DNA of 64,000 nucleotides from positions 36,177-100,176 of the forward strand of contig CAJXUS010000007.1 in the NCBI GenBank assembly GCA_913060675.1. Reading direction: 5' to 3'. Both the position numbers and the translations under genes were made by a program. Position 1 is the stretch's first letter; every line of letters begins with the position of its first letter. The DNA comes from an uncultured Rhodospirillales bacterium. Lineage in GTDB: Bacteria > Pseudomonadota > Alphaproteobacteria > Kiloniellales > Kiloniellaceae. This document shows positions 7,739-18,043 of this stretch, piece by piece. A model generated the notes under the pieces. The model was not told where the DNA came from and made no database searches. It worked only from the letters and a program-made list of their open reading frames with translations.

Positions 7739-9334
7739 GTGATTAAAAAAGGTCTTTTGGCTACTGCGGCTTTCGCAAGTATGCTTGCTATGGGGTCTGT
7801 ATCTGCAGAAGCAAAAACATTTGTTTATTGCTCTGAAGGTAGCCCAGAAGGATTTACACCTGCTCTGTACACATCAGGTACTTCCTTCGATGCCAGCTCT
7901 CGCAACATCTTCAATCGTCTAGTAGAGTTCGAGAGAGGCTCAACCATCATGACACCAGGGTTGGCTCAATCCTGGGAAGTTTCAGAAGATGGTCTTTCTT
8001 ATACATTCCATCTACGTGACGGCGTACAGTTTCATAAAACTAAATTTTTCACACCTTCACGTGAACTGAATGCTGATGATGTTCTGTTTAGCTTCAATCG
8101 TCAGTGGAAAGCGGATCACCCGTATCACAAAGTTTCAGGCGGTACATACGAGTACTTCTCTGGTTATGTGAGTTTCCCTGATATTCTGCAGACAATTGAG
8201 AAGCTTGACGACAAAACTGTTAAGTTCACTCTTCAGAAACCAGATGCTGCATTTATTTCCAAAATCGCCATCGATTTTGCTTCTATTCACTCTGCTGAAT
8301 ATGCTCAACAGATGATGGATGCTGGCACACCTGAGAAATTTGACCAAGAACCAATTGGTACAGGTCCATTCCAGTTCGTATCTTATCAAAAAGATGCTTT
8401 CATTCGCTATCAAGCTAATGATGATTACTGGTCAGGTCGTGCGCCGCTAGACAAACTCGTGTTTGCGATCACTCCTGATGCACAGGTTGCCTACCAGAAG
8501 CTTGCTGCTGGTGAATGTCATCTGATCCCTTATCCAAACCAGGCTGATCTTGCTGCTATCGAAGCGAACAAAGATCTGACTGTGGATAGCCAGGAAGGTC
8601 TGAACGTTGGTTATCTTGCGTTCAACACTGAGAAAAAACCATTTGATGATAAACGTGTTCGTCAGGCGCTTAACTATGCCATGAACAAAGAAGCGATCAT
8701 CAAATCTGTATTCCAGGGTGCGGGTAAAGCGGCTAAAAATCCACTTCCACCGACTCTATGGGGTTACAACGAAGAAATTCAGGATTACCCTTACGATCCT
8801 GCAAAAGCCAAAGCTCTTCTTGCCGAAGCTGGTGTTACAAACCTAAGTACTGACATCTGGGCTATGCCTGTTAAGCGCCCTTACAACCCGAATGCTAAAC
8901 GTATGGCTGAACTTATTCAGGCTGATTGGGCGGCTGTTGGTGTAAACGCTGAAATCGTTTCCATGGAATGGGGTGAGTATCTATCCCGTTCTCAGAAAGG
9001 TGATCACGATACAGTTCTTCTTGGTTGGACAGCGGATTATCCGGATCCGGATAACTTCCTTTCCCTTCTGAACTGTGCTTCTGCTAAGTCTGGTGGTAAC
9101 CGTGCACGCTGGTGTCATAAAGAGTTCGATGATCTCTTTAATGAAGCTGTAAAAGTTTCTGATCCAGAAAAGCGTACTGCACTTTATGAGCAAGCTCAGG
9201 CTGTCTTCAAAGAAGAAGCTCCTTGGGTAACTGTTGCTCACTCTGTTGTTCACAAAGCTATGAGCAACAAAGTTGTTGATTTCCGTATTGACCCACTTGG
9301 CGGTCATGTTTTCTACGGTGTTGACCTAAAATAA
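7739..9334 (+). CDS. dppA: Dipeptide ABC transporter substrate-binding protein (DppA-like)
   Basis: The 531-residue protein starts with a Sec signal peptide (Lys-rich start, hydrophobic core, likely cleavage after SAEA near residue 25). The mature part opens with VYCSEGSPEGFTPALYTSG and later has YHKVSGGTYEYF, close to DppA of enterobacteria among family-5 solute-binding proteins. It captures dipeptides, and in some species heme or aminolevulinate, in the periplasm and delivers them to the DppBC permease. The GTG start is fixed by GGGAGGA four bases upstream. It heads a dppABCDF operon; a hairpin after its stop (9368-9393) probably keeps its mRNA in excess over the permease genes. Confidence 0.9.
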   Translation: MIKKGLLATAAFASMLAMGSVSAEAKTFVYCSEGSPEGFTPALYTSGTSFDASSRNIFNRLVEFERGSTIMTPGLAQSWEVSEDGLSYTFHLRDGVQFHKTKFFTPSRELNADDVLFSFNRQWKADHPYHKVSGGTYEYFSGYVSFPDILQTIEKLDDKTVKFTLQKPDAAFISKIAIDFASIHSAEYAQQMMDAGTPEKFDQEPIGTGPFQFVSYQKDAFIRYQANDDYWSGRAPLDKLVFAITPDAQVAYQKLAAGECHLIPYPNQADLAAIEANKDLTVDSQEGLNVGYLAFNTEKKPFDDKRVRQALNYAMNKEAIIKSVFQGAGKAAKNPLPPTLWGYNEEIQDYPYDPAKAKALLAEAGVTNLSTDIWAMPVKRPYNPNAKRMAELIQADWAAVGVNAEIVSMEWGEYLSRSQKGDHDTVLLGWTADYPDPDNFLSLLNCASAKSGGNRARWCHKEFDDLFNEAVKVSDPEKRTALYEQAQAVFKEEAPWVTVAHSVVHKAMSNKVVDFRIDPLGGHVFYGVDLK

Positions 9335-9367
9335 TAAGATACTAAAATCTTATAACTAAATATGAAA

Positions 9368-9399
9368 CGGGGAGGGTTGTTAAACCTTCCCCGATTTTC
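9368..9399 (+). terminator. Intra-operon hairpin between dppA and dppB
   Basis: CGGGGAGGGTT (9368-9378) pairs with AACCTTCCCCG (9383-9393, one G-T wobble) and is followed by ATTTTCTT. It is probably a partial terminator or an mRNA-stabilising hairpin that raises binding-protein expression relative to the permease and ATPase genes. Confidence 0.7.
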
Positions 9400-9422
9400 T
9401 TATACGCGAAGTCAGGATTGCG

Positions 9423-10433
9423 ATGTTTCGATTTATTTTGACAAAGTTGGGCGTTCTGATCCCGACTTTTCTTGGTGTCACTCTGATTGCATTCAGTTTC
9501 ATCAGGATGTTACCCGGTGACCCTATTGAATTACTTGCTGGTGAGCGCGGGGTTACGCCCGAACGCCATGCGGAATTAATGGCAAATCTCGGGTTTGACC
9601 GTCCGATCTGGGAGCAATATTTTTCTTTTTTATGGGGTATTCTTCATGGTGATCTAGGCGTCTCCTTTATGAGTAGGCAGCCAGTTCTCGAAGAATTCCT
9701 AACGCGGTTCCCGGCAACGGTTGAGCTCGCAGGTTGCGCAATTATATTTGCGGCCCTTATTGGTTTGCCTGCTGGTATTATTGCTGCGGTAAAACGTGGG
9801 TCAGCATTTGATCACACCTTAATGGGCATCTCCCTTACTGGTTACTCAATGCCGATTTTCTGGTGGGGTTTACTCCTCATTATTCTCTTCTCGGCAACAT
9901 TGGGATGGACCCCTGTATCAGGACGCTTGTCTGCCTTGTTCTGGATAGAGCAGGATACGGGCTTTATGTTAATAGACGCTTTCTTCAGTGATGAAGAGGG
10001 TGCATTTAAGTCAGCTGTTTCCCATCTTATTTTGCCGACCATAGTGTTGGGGACAATCCCGCTTGCAATCATAGCCCGCCAAACTCGATCTGCGATGTTA
10101 GAAGTACTTGGCGAAGATTATGTCAGGACAGCTCGCGCTAAGGGGTTATCTTCGTTTCGAGTAATTGGTATTCATGCCCTGAGGAATGCCTTGATAACAG
10201 TGGTTACTGTTATTGGTCTTCAGGTCGGAGTATTACTTGCCGGCGCCATTCTAACCGAAACAATTTTCTCGTGGCCTGGTATTGGTAAATGGATGATTGA
10301 TTCTATTTTCCGCCGTGATTATTTCGCGGTCCAAGGTGGAATTGTTCTCATCGCTTCGATCGTCATGATGGTTAACTTGTTTGTTGATTTCATGTACGGC
10401 TTGATTAACCCAAGAATTTTGCATCGGAGGTAA
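9423..10433 (+). CDS. dppB: Dipeptide ABC transporter permease (DppB-like)
   Basis: The 336-residue inner-membrane protein has the DppB/OppB architecture: a first helix at residues 10-30, then RMLPGDPIELLAGERG, and a binding-protein-dependent permease domain with the EAA-type loop (ARTARAKGLSSFRVIGIHALRNALI) that contacts the ATPase. It forms the translocation pore with DppC. The stop codon overlaps the dppC start (TAATG), so the two permease subunits are translationally coupled. Confidence 0.9.
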   Translation: MFRFILTKLGVLIPTFLGVTLIAFSFIRMLPGDPIELLAGERGVTPERHAELMANLGFDRPIWEQYFSFLWGILHGDLGVSFMSRQPVLEEFLTRFPATVELAGCAIIFAALIGLPAGIIAAVKRGSAFDHTLMGISLTGYSMPIFWWGLLLIILFSATLGWTPVSGRLSALFWIEQDTGFMLIDAFFSDEEGAFKSAVSHLILPTIVLGTIPLAIIARQTRSAMLEVLGEDYVRTARAKGLSSFRVIGIHALRNALITVVTVIGLQVGVLLAGAILTETIFSWPGIGKWMIDSIFRRDYFAVQGGIVLIASIVMMVNLFVDFMYGLINPRILHRR

Positions 10434-11356
10434 TGATGAGCCAAGTTCAAAATACAGCCGATAATAAAACGGTTTCAGCCGAAATCAGTCCACTGCGTCA
10501 GCAGTTGAAAGAGTTCTGGTTCTATTTTTCAGAAAATAAAGGGGCTGTCGTTGGCCTGTTTTTCTTCCTTTTTATCGTTGTTATCGCTGTTCTAGCGGAT
10601 GTGATTGCTCCGCACTCACCGATTGCTCAAAACCGGGAAGTAGGAATGATTCCACCGTTCTGGCAAGAAGGTGGAAAGATCGAATACTTTTTTGGTACGG
10701 ATATTTTAGGACGCGATCTTCTTTCTCGTTTGATGCATGGTGCGCGAATTTCTCTTTTTGCTGGTTGTATCGTTATCGTGATCAGCTTGACTTTTGGTGT
10801 GTTGCTGGGACTTTCAGCAGGGTACTTCAGAGGGATTTATGAAGTTATTGTAATGCGTGTAATGGATGTTATTTTATCTATTCCAAGCTTATTAATGGCC
10901 CTTGTTCTCGTCGCCATTCTTGGCCCAGGATTGCGCAATGCAATGATTGCAATTTCTGTTACTTATTTACCGCATTATGTGCGTTTGGCCCGAGCTTCTG
11001 CCGTTACAGAATCAGCACGCGATTATGTTACATCCAGTAAGGTAGCTGGAGCTGGTACAATGAGGCTGATGCTAATAACGATATTGCCAAACTGTATGGC
11101 ACCATTGATAGTTCAGGCTTCCTTAAGCTTCTCCACTGCGATTTTGGATACAGCGGCACTTGGTTTCTTGGGCATGGGTGCTCAAGCGCCTGCCGCGGAA
11201 TGGGGAACCATGCTTGCAGATGCACGGGAGTTCATTCTGAGTGCCTGGTGGGTTGTGACTTTACCTGGTGTCGCAATATTGTTGACGGTGTTAGCAATTA
11301 ACTTGATGGGCGATGGTTTGCGCGATGCCCTTGATCCTAAAATGAAGAGGTCCTGA
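10433..11356 (+). CDS. dppC: Dipeptide ABC transporter permease (DppC-like)
   Basis: The 307-residue protein has the DppC/OppC N-terminal helix and periplasmic segment with [21 protein letters not shown], followed by a permease domain with five further helices and an EAA loop ([20 protein letters not shown]). Two in-frame ATGs lie side by side at 10433 and 10436; the first overlaps the dppB stop. The gene ends 4 bp before dppD. Confidence 0.9.
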   Translation: MMSQVQNTADNKTVSAEISPLRQQLKEFWFYFSENKGAVVGLFFFLFIVVIAVLADVIAPHSPIAQNREVGMIPPFWQEGGKIEYFFGTDILGRDLLSRLMHGARISLFAGCIVIVISLTFGVLLGLSAGYFRGIYEVIVMRVMDVILSIPSLLMALVLVAILGPGLRNAMIAISVTYLPHYVRLARASAVTESARDYVTSSKVAGAGTMRLMLITILPNCMAPLIVQASLSFSTAILDTAALGFLGMGAQAPAAEWGTMLADAREFILSAWWVVTLPGVAILLTVLAINLMGDGLRDALDPKMKRS

Positions 11357-11360
11357 TCCC

Positions 11361-12359
11361 ATGAGTTTATTGGAAATTAGAAACCTCTCTGTTGAATTCG
11401 AAACGGCTCACGGCTTGTTCCGAGCAGTCGATGGTGTTGATCTGGAAATTGATCAGGGGGAGATGGTTGCCATCGTTGGTGAATCTGGCTCTGGTAAATC
11501 GGTCTCGATGCTTGCCTTGATGGGGCTTTTACCTTGGACGGCAAAAATCACAGCCGATCGCATGAATTTTGATGGTCAAGATCTACTTACGATTTCACAA
11601 AAAGAGCGTAGGAAAATTATTGGGAAAGACATCTCCATGATTTTCCAAGAACCGATGACCAGTCTGAACCCCTGTTTTACGGTTGGGTATCAGATTATGG
11701 AAGTCATTCGTGAACACTTAGGGGGCACGAAAAAAGAGCTCAAAAAGCGTGCGATTGAGCTCTTGGGTTTGGTGGGAATTCCTTCCCCTGAGACAAGGCT
11801 ACGTGCTTTTCCTCATCAAATGTCAGGTGGTATGAACCAACGCGTTATGATTGCGATGATGATTGCCTGTAATCCTCGTGTTTTGATTGCCGACGAACCG
11901 ACGACTGCACTTGATGTGACTATTCAAGCGCAGATCCTTGAACTTCTCGGTGAATTGCAGAAGAAACAAGGCATGGCAATGGTGCTTATTACTCATGATA
12001 TGGGAGTAGTAGCAGAAACGGCCGAAGTTGTGAACGTTCAATATGCAGGTCAACAGGTCGAGCGTCAGGATGTGAAGGGGCTGTTTAATGCACCTCGGCA
12101 TCCTTATACACATGCTTTGCTGAATGCCTTGCCAGAGAGAGCCACAAGTAAACGTCTTCCGTCAATTCCTGGTGTAGTACCTGGATTGCTTGATCGTCCA
12201 ACGGGCTGTCTTTTTAATCCTCGTTGCAAGTTTGCGACAGACAAATGCCGAAGCGATGCTCCTGATCTTCATAGTAAGGTCCTTTGTCACTATCCACTTG
12301 AAGATGGAATGCCAACCAATAACCATCCCGGTGTGTCTGTTGCTGAGGGGAATTCCTAA
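11361..12359 (+). CDS. dppD: Dipeptide ABC transporter ATP-binding protein (DppD-like)
   Basis: The 332-residue protein shows a Walker A motif (GESGSGKS, near residue 40), a signature MSGGMNQRV, Walker B with the sequence [12 protein letters not shown], and the H-loop ITHDMG. The C-terminal oligopeptide/dipeptide extension contains the Cys cluster [15 protein letters not shown], which in this family can hold an iron-sulfur cluster. It energises peptide import together with DppF. The stop overlaps the dppF ATG by one base. Confidence 0.9.
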   Translation: MSLLEIRNLSVEFETAHGLFRAVDGVDLEIDQGEMVAIVGESGSGKSVSMLALMGLLPWTAKITADRMNFDGQDLLTISQKERRKIIGKDISMIFQEPMTSLNPCFTVGYQIMEVIREHLGGTKKELKKRAIELLGLVGIPSPETRLRAFPHQMSGGMNQRVMIAMMIACNPRVLIADEPTTALDVTIQAQILELLGELQKKQGMAMVLITHDMGVVAETAEVVNVQYAGQQVERQDVKGLFNAPRHPYTHALLNALPERATSKRLPSIPGVVPGLLDRPTGCLFNPRCKFATDKCRSDAPDLHSKVLCHYPLEDGMPTNNHPGVSVAEGNS

Positions 12360-13339
12360 TGGCTACTGAAACTGTACTAAAAGCAGATCACCTTAAGCGT
12401 TTTTATGCCGTTAAAGGTGGTCTTTTCTCCAAGGGGGGCACCGTTAAGGCCCTTGATGGTGCTTCGTTTCAATTGGATGCTGGTAAGACACTAGCTGTCG
12501 TTGGTGAATCCGGGTGTGGTAAATCCACTCTTGCTCGCCTTGTTACCCTGATTGAAAAGCCAACCGAGGGCGAATTGGTTCTCGGCGGGATTGATGTTGC
12601 TTCTGCCCACACTAAAGAAGACTTACTGACGCTTCGGCAAATGGTACAGATCGTCTTTCAAGATCCCTATAGTTCTTTGAACCCACGACATAAAATCAGT
12701 GCAATCTTGGAAGAGCCGCTGAAGATCAATACCAAGATGTCAGCAAAAGAAAGACGCGAAGAAGTTCTTTCCATAATGTCGAGAGTGGGTCTTCGGCCTG
12801 AACAAGCCGATCGTTATCCGCATATGTTTTCTGGGGGGCAACGTCAACGTATCGCCGTCGCGCGTGCATTGATGTTACGCCCAAAAATTGTGATTTTGGA
12901 TGAACCTGTTTCGGCGCTTGATGTTTCCATTCAAGCGCAGGTGCTGAACCTACTCACGGATCTGCAAGAAGAGATGGATTTAGCTTATCTCTTTATTTCG
13001 CACGATCTTTCTGTGGTTCGTCATATTGCTGATGATGTTCTGGTGATGTATTTGGGTCAACCTGTCGAACATGGTACACGGGATCAGATTTTTAATAATC
13101 CTCAGCATCCCTATACCAAGGCCCTTTTGTCGGCGACGCCCGTTGCAGACCCAAACCGGAAAAAAGAGCGCATAAAACTAGTCGGTGAGCTTCCGTCGCC
13201 TCTGAACCCACCTTCCGGGTGTTCCTTCCATCCTCGTTGCCCACTTGCAAATGATCGGTGTAAGGCAGAAAGGCCAATTCTTGCTCCTACGAGTAGCGCA
13301 TTGGTATCTTGCCATGCTGTGGAGGAGGGAAGAAGCTAA
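12359..13339 (+). CDS. dppF: Dipeptide ABC transporter ATP-binding protein (DppF-like)
   Basis: The 326-residue ATPase has Walker A GESGCGKST, the signature FSGGQRQRI, Walker B VILDEPVSALD and H-loop ISHDLS, and ends with the oligopeptide-type tail GCSFHPRCPLANDRC. It is the second nucleotide-binding subunit of this importer, and the operon ends with a hairpin just downstream. In the second peptide system of this window (27865-29610) the equivalent two ATPases are fused in one chain. Confidence 0.9.
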   Translation: MATETVLKADHLKRFYAVKGGLFSKGGTVKALDGASFQLDAGKTLAVVGESGCGKSTLARLVTLIEKPTEGELVLGGIDVASAHTKEDLLTLRQMVQIVFQDPYSSLNPRHKISAILEEPLKINTKMSAKERREEVLSIMSRVGLRPEQADRYPHMFSGGQRQRIAVARALMLRPKIVILDEPVSALDVSIQAQVLNLLTDLQEEMDLAYLFISHDLSVVRHIADDVLVMYLGQPVEHGTRDQIFNNPQHPYTKALLSATPVADPNRKKERIKLVGELPSPLNPPSGCSFHPRCPLANDRCKAERPILAPTSSALVSCHAVEEGRS

Positions 13340-13374
13340 AGGAGTGTTTCTTATCTATAAAAATTAAGAAATAG

Positions 13375-13397
13375 ACCCGGGCAACCGGGTTTATTTT
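13375..13397 (+). terminator. Rho-independent terminator of the dpp operon
   Basis: ACCCGG (13375-13380), loop GCAA, CCGGGT (13385-13390), followed by TTATTTTT. It ends the dppABCDF transcript. Confidence 0.75.
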
Positions 13398-13550
13398 TGT
13401 TCAAATTTTATTGCGGTTATAAGTTTGAAAACAGTTTAACCAGTATGGCTTTTTGATAATTTTATTCAAAACCTATCGGTAGAAACTGTCCTTTAGTTAC
13501 GATGTTCAATTTTGAGAACTCTTGTGTTAAGCTATTCAAGATAAATAATT

Positions 13551-14162
13551 ATGGGGGTAGAAGTGGTGGAAGGGCTGAATGATATCAGCTACCCAACAGA
13601 GGTTTTGTGGGCACGAGCTGAAGAGCTGGTGAAGGAGGACTATGTTCCCTTGTCTATGTTGATGAGGCAGCTAGGGAGCCCCAAGCCCACGATTGCATGG
13701 AACCTTCCCGAAGATGAGCTACCTCAACCTGAGCTAAAGTTTCTCTTTAAATGGTGGAATGAAAATCGCGGCGAGGAAATGGCGGCATCTCCTTTGGATG
13801 TTGATCCTTTTAAGCTTAAACCTGTGCTGGGAAGAGTTGCGGTTCTTGATATCCTTGAAGGCGGCGAAGAGTTCAAGTATCGCCTCTACGGTTCGGCCAT
13901 TATCCAGGAACCGGGTAAGGATTTAACTGGTCTGTTATTATCTGATATCTGGACGCCGCTTCGTACATTTTTCGCAATCACATACCGGGCGGTAGTGTTG
14001 CGTAAAGAACCGCTCTATACACGCCACGAACCACATCATTCCCTAAAGATGACCACGTGGGATCGCTTAATTCTACCTCTTTCAAGTGGCAATGAGGTGG
14101 AAAGAATTATCGTCGCTTTGGTGCCTGTTTATACCAGTGAGCCTAAGCCAGAGTATATGTGA
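13551..14162 (+). CDS. PAS_5-domain protein (alphaproteobacterial family)
   Basis: The 203-residue soluble protein matches the PAS_5 family of alphaproteobacterial single-domain proteins. The conserved block runs from about residue 80 with the LKPVLGRVAVLDILE motif and the Tyr-rich strand KYRLYGSAI, to a terminal strand RIIVALVPVY. No output domain such as a kinase or HTH is present. The ligand and partner are unknown. The ATG at 13551 lacks a clear ribosome-binding site. GTG codons at 13563 and 13566 lie just after a GGGGG stretch, so the true start may be four or five codons later. It stands alone between two convergent operons. Confidence 0.65.
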   Translation: MGVEVVEGLNDISYPTEVLWARAEELVKEDYVPLSMLMRQLGSPKPTIAWNLPEDELPQPELKFLFKWWNENRGEEMAASPLDVDPFKLKPVLGRVAVLDILEGGEEFKYRLYGSAIIQEPGKDLTGLLLSDIWTPLRTFFAITYRAVVLRKEPLYTRHEPHHSLKMTTWDRLILPLSSGNEVERIIVALVPVYTSEPKPEYM

Positions 14163-14207
14163 GCGCTTTGTTTCTTTAGACGGTAAATCGATTTTTCACA
14201 CTTAGCC

Positions 14208-15278
14208 TTACTCAATCCGAATACCGTTCTGATCAAAAAGATGGTAGTGCGCTGGCTTTGTGGTGAAGGAAATGATTTCTCCTGCTTGGATAGGAGCAAT
14301 GCCATTTAGGCGCGCAACAGCACTGGCATCATTATTTGTTTGAAAATAGACGTAAGTATCTGACCCTAAATGCTCAATTCTATTTACCAGCCCTCGGATG
14401 CCTCCTTCATTGATGGGAGACATATGTTCGGGGCGGATGCCCATTTGAATGGGACCTGTTGCTTGCACAGGGATGTCGAGATTAAACTCATTTTGTTCAT
14501 TCTTGAGCCGGATTTTGGAAGCATTGGCCACTGAGTTATCTATCTCTGCAGGGAATAGGTTCATTTTAGGGGAGCCGATAAACCCTGCTACAAAAGTATT
14601 CGCAGGTTTGTTATAGAGATCAAGCGGGGTACCAACTTGAGCTATTTCGCCATTGTGCAAGATCACAATCCGGTCTGCCAGTGTCATGGCCTCGACTTGA
14701 TCGTGAGTTACATAAATCATAGTTGCGGCTAATTTCTTATGGAGACGAGCGAGTTCCACGCGCATTTCCAGGCGAAGTGCTGCATCTAAATTAGAGAGCG
14801 GTTCGTCGAGTAATATGACTTTCGGATCCCGGGCTAAGGCGCGGCCTATAGCAACGCGTTGGCGTTGACCACCAGATATTTGGCCTGGTTTTCGATCCAA
14901 TATATTATCGAGATGCAACACCTCGGCAATTTTCAATACCTTTTGCTGAATTTCCTTTTGAGCAACCTTGGCAAGGCGGAGGGGAAAACCAATATTTTCG
15001 CCAAGTGTCATATGTGGATAAAGCGCATAGGATTGGAAAACCATTGCAATATCCCTATCAGAGACGGGCAATTGGTCTGCGCGTTTGTTGCCGATCCAAA
15101 ACTCTCCCGATGTAATTTCTTCTAACCCGGCGATCATGCGCAATAAGGTTGATTTTCCACATCCAGATGGTCCGACAAATACGACGAACTCACCGGGTTC
15201 AATCGAAAGATCAATACTACGAATGACATTGAGGTCGCCAAATTGTTTGCAAACGCCTTTGAGAGATAAGCCTGTCAT
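14208..15278 (-). CDS. Sugar ABC transporter ATP-binding protein (UgpC/MalK-like, CUT1)
   Basis: The 356-residue protein has Walker A GPSGCGKST, the signature ISGGQRQRV, Walker B VILLDEPLSNLD and H-loop THDQVEA. A C-terminal TOBE/OB-fold regulatory domain follows, with the MGIRPEHM motif. It hydrolyses ATP for the CUT1 sugar importer whose other subunits lie upstream on the same strand. It is the last gene of the operon and overlaps the kinase gene by 4 bp. Confidence 0.9.
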   Translation of the reverse strand: MTGLSLKGVCKQFGDLNVIRSIDLSIEPGEFVVFVGPSGCGKSTLLRMIAGLEEITSGEFWIGNKRADQLPVSDRDIAMVFQSYALYPHMTLGENIGFPLRLAKVAQKEIQQKVLKIAEVLHLDNILDRKPGQISGGQRQRVAIGRALARDPKVILLDEPLSNLDAALRLEMRVELARLHKKLAATMIYVTHDQVEAMTLADRIVILHNGEIAQVGTPLDLYNKPANTFVAGFIGSPKMNLFPAEIDNSVANASKIRLKNEQNEFNLDIPVQATGPIQMGIRPEHMSPINEGGIRGLVNRIEHLGSDTYVYFQTNNDASAVARLNGIAPIQAGEIISFTTKPAHYHLFDQNGIRIE

Positions 15279-16297
15279 ACCGCTTGCTTCCTTGTGTTAA
15301 AAACTTTGCCAGTTGTTTGCGCCTTAACAGGTTCAACGAGGCCAACTTCTGTGCCGTTTGGATAGCGACGAGGATTTGAGGATATTGCCAGAGCGGCGGT
15401 GTTGATCGCGATTTCAAGGCAAGTATGAGTGTCGTGACCACGGGCAAAGGCTGTTAAGAAACCTGCGTTAAAGGAATCCCCTGCGCCTATGGTATCGACG
15501 ACATCAATGACTTTTGATGAAACCATCAAAGGAGCATTTCCCAGTTTATCTACACGTGCTCCTTTGGGACCCATCTTGGTGATAAAGAGGGCATTATCGG
15601 GCATATTTTTGAGAACTGTTTGATAATCTGGAGAACCATCTTGAAGGTGTGGATACAATAGCCCATTGGTTTCAACTTCATTGAGCAGGGCGATGTCAAC
15701 CAAGGGAAGCCAGTCGATAACTTCTTTTCGAGCGTTCTCTGTCCAACCATCTGTAGGCCAGGCTGTATCAAGCGCAACCAATCCGCCTTTCGCATGTACG
15801 AACTGAAATATTTCTTTTAGGGAGGGGCGGATTGTCGGCATAAGCGATGTGCCCACAAATAAGACAATCACGCCCGTGAGATCTATTCCTGCCAGTTTGT
15901 TTTGTAACTCTAACGGCTGAAATTGGGCGACATGACCTGGAGTGCTAAAGAAGGTGCGCTCACCATCTGGATGGGTAATGCCAACGGTTAAGGCGGTATC
16001 AATGGTGTCAACAATCCAGTCTTCATCTAAGCCTGGATATTGATTTATGAGCCAATCACCAAAGAGATCATTGCCGACATTGACGATCATGCGGTGTTGA
16101 GCGCCCAAGGCCGTTAATGCCTTGGCGGTTATACCTGCCCCGCCACCTTCACGCATTTCAGAGTTGGGTAAAATCACTTCCGTGCCTGGCACAGGCCAAG
16201 GTGCTTGTGGTCCCATAATGAGATCAACGTTTACGGTGCCAACAGTGACGATTTCAAGGTTTCTCATGCTTTTACGATTGTTCGGTGTTTCAATCAT
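15275..16297 (-). CDS. PfkB-family carbohydrate kinase
   Basis: The 340-residue protein has PfkB/ribokinase hallmarks: an N-terminal substrate motif (GTVNVDLIMG and EGGGAGITAKALTALG) and the C-terminal signature DTIGAGDSFNAGFL, whose Asp is the catalytic base and whose GAGD forms the anion hole. It likely phosphorylates the sugar brought in by the surrounding ABC transporter. The gene sits between permease and ATPase genes and overlaps both by 4 bp, which ties it firmly to the transport operon. The substrate is not predictable; the family includes kinases for ribose, fructose, ketodeoxygluconate and others. Confidence 0.85.
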   Translation of the reverse strand: MIETPNNRKSMRNLEIVTVGTVNVDLIMGPQAPWPVPGTEVILPNSEMREGGGAGITAKALTALGAQHRMIVNVGNDLFGDWLINQYPGLDEDWIVDTIDTALTVGITHPDGERTFFSTPGHVAQFQPLELQNKLAGIDLTGVIVLFVGTSLMPTIRPSLKEIFQFVHAKGGLVALDTAWPTDGWTENARKEVIDWLPLVDIALLNEVETNGLLYPHLQDGSPDYQTVLKNMPDNALFITKMGPKGARVDKLGNAPLMVSSKVIDVVDTIGAGDSFNAGFLTAFARGHDTHTCLEIAINTAALAISSNPRRYPNGTEVGLVEPVKAQTTGKVFNTRKQAV

Positions 16298-17145
16298 CCC
16301 TTTACGCTCCCGCTCATAAGCCCGGAAACGAGCGATTTTTGAAGAAAATATGCCATGGAGACTGGAGGGAGTGTTGCCAGAATGCCCGCGGCTGAAATCA
16401 AGCCATAGTCCGCAACTCGCCCAGCTGCAAAATCTGCTATAGCAACGGGGAGGGTCTTGGCTCTGATATCATTGGTGAAGAGAAGCGCATAAAAAAACTC
16501 ATCCCATGCCATCAATATTGCCATTAAGGCTGCGGCCCCTACGGCCGGTTTCGCGATAGGAAGCGTAATGTGCCATATAATTTGAAGGCGATTAGCGCCA
16601 TCAATAAGGGGGGCTTCGTCCAATTCTATGGGGATCGCGTCAAAGTTACTTTTTAAGAGCCACGTGGTGAATGGAACCAAAATACCACAATAGACGGCAA
16701 TGAGAGCAATATGAGTATTGAGTAATCCAAGCGCTCCCATTGTCGAATATAAGGGCAACACCAAAGCGACGGGTGGCATCATAAATGTGGCAATAGCCAC
16801 AAACAGAAGGCTTTTTCGACGGGAACCAGGAAGCCTTGAAAGGCTGTAAGCAGCAGGGATGGCTGCAAGCAGGGAAAGTGTTGTCGCAGATATTGCGACG
16901 ATAAGACTGTTACGAAGTGCGCTTAAAAAAGACTCAGCAGTTGAGCTATCTAAGTCACTGACAAGTTTTGCGTAGTTATCAAAAGAGATTTCTGATGGAA
17001 ACCATTGCAAGGGGAGAGTTGTCAGGTCTCTGGTTGAGCTTATGCTCATGATAAAGAGCCATAGTACTGGACAGAGTAATACAAGACCCAAGAGGCTTGC
17101 TGACCCATATACCAGACAAGATTCAGATTTACTGCGGCGGGTCAT
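16294..17145 (-). CDS. Sugar ABC transporter permease (MalG-like)
   Basis: The 283-residue protein has six predicted helices and a C-terminal EAA loop (DEAPLIDGANRLQIIWHITLPIAKPAVG), as in MalG-type permeases of CUT1 importers. Together with the MalF-like partner it forms the sugar channel in the inner membrane. It overlaps both neighbours by 4 bp. Confidence 0.88.
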   Translation of the reverse strand: MTRRSKSESCLVYGSASLLGLVLLCPVLWLFIMSISSTRDLTTLPLQWFPSEISFDNYAKLVSDLDSSTAESFLSALRNSLIVAISATTLSLLAAIPAAYSLSRLPGSRRKSLLFVAIATFMMPPVALVLPLYSTMGALGLLNTHIALIAVYCGILVPFTTWLLKSNFDAIPIELDEAPLIDGANRLQIIWHITLPIAKPAVGAAALMAILMAWDEFFYALLFTNDIRAKTLPVAIADFAAGRVADYGLISAAGILATLPPVSMAYFLQKSLVSGLMSGSVKG

Positions 17146-18029
17146 GCGGTGTTACCCTGTTTCTTAATGAGCCACAGATATGTGGCAATGAGAACAGCAC
17201 TGATAAGCACAACAATCAGGGCATAAGAGGCGCCAGAGCCAATACGCATATAGGCAAAAGCTTCTTGATAGACATGAAAGCTGACCGTTTTAGTACTGTT
17301 TGCAGGGCCGCCTCTCGTCATGACATAGACAATATCAAATACCTTGAAGGCCTCGATTGTTCTGAGCACGAGCGCCACACTGACGGGGGCTACAATGGTC
17401 GGGAAAACAACGGACCAAAAACGCTGCCAGGCATTGGCACCATCAAGTGTGGCTGCCTCAATCAAATCTTTAGAAATTGTCTGTAATGCAGCTAAGGTAA
17501 TGAGAGCAACAAGCGGAAAGTTTTTCCAAACATCTGCAATGGCGACCATTGATAGAGCTATGTCAGGATCACCAAGCCAGCTACGGTATTCATTTATAAG
17601 GCCAATCTGCGTCAACAGAGCGTTCAAGGCGCCAAAATCCGGGCCGTAAATGAGCCGCCACATCATGGCATTGACCACTGTTGGTAAAGCTAGCGGTAAG
17701 ATCAAAAGTGCCCGTAAAAGAGTACGTCCATGGAAAACTTGGTTTAACAGTAATGCTACCAATACGCCGATAATGATTTCAGCCGAAACCGAAACGGACA
17801 CAAAGTAAGCAGTGTTTTCGATTGAATCTATAAACTGAGTATTTCCCAATGCTTTGATATAATTTTTAAAGCCGACCCAACGGTCTGTTGTTTCTGGCGA
17901 CGCAAGGTGAGCTGCCGTGAAACTGTAATAGACCGTTTTGATCAGGGGATATCCGACAACCCCGATGATGATTGTCATCATCGGGGTCAGCAGGAGCCAC
18001 GCTGTTGTGACTTTGGGAAAACGTATCAT
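17142..18029 (-). CDS. Sugar ABC transporter permease (MalF-like)
   Basis: The 295-residue protein has an N-terminal helix, a periplasmic segment and the EAA loop (EAATLDGANAWQRFWSVVFPT) typical of MalF/UgpA permeases. It pairs with the MalG-like protein downstream. The gap to the binding-protein gene upstream is only 14 bp, so all five genes appear to be one transcript. Confidence 0.88.
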   Translation of the reverse strand: MIRFPKVTTAWLLLTPMMTIIIGVVGYPLIKTVYYSFTAAHLASPETTDRWVGFKNYIKALGNTQFIDSIENTAYFVSVSVSAEIIIGVLVALLLNQVFHGRTLLRALLILPLALPTVVNAMMWRLIYGPDFGALNALLTQIGLINEYRSWLGDPDIALSMVAIADVWKNFPLVALITLAALQTISKDLIEAATLDGANAWQRFWSVVFPTIVAPVSVALVLRTIEAFKVFDIVYVMTRGGPANSTKTVSFHVYQEAFAYMRIGSGASYALIVVLISAVLIATYLWLIKKQGNTA

Positions 18030-18043
18030 AGAGCTAGTATACT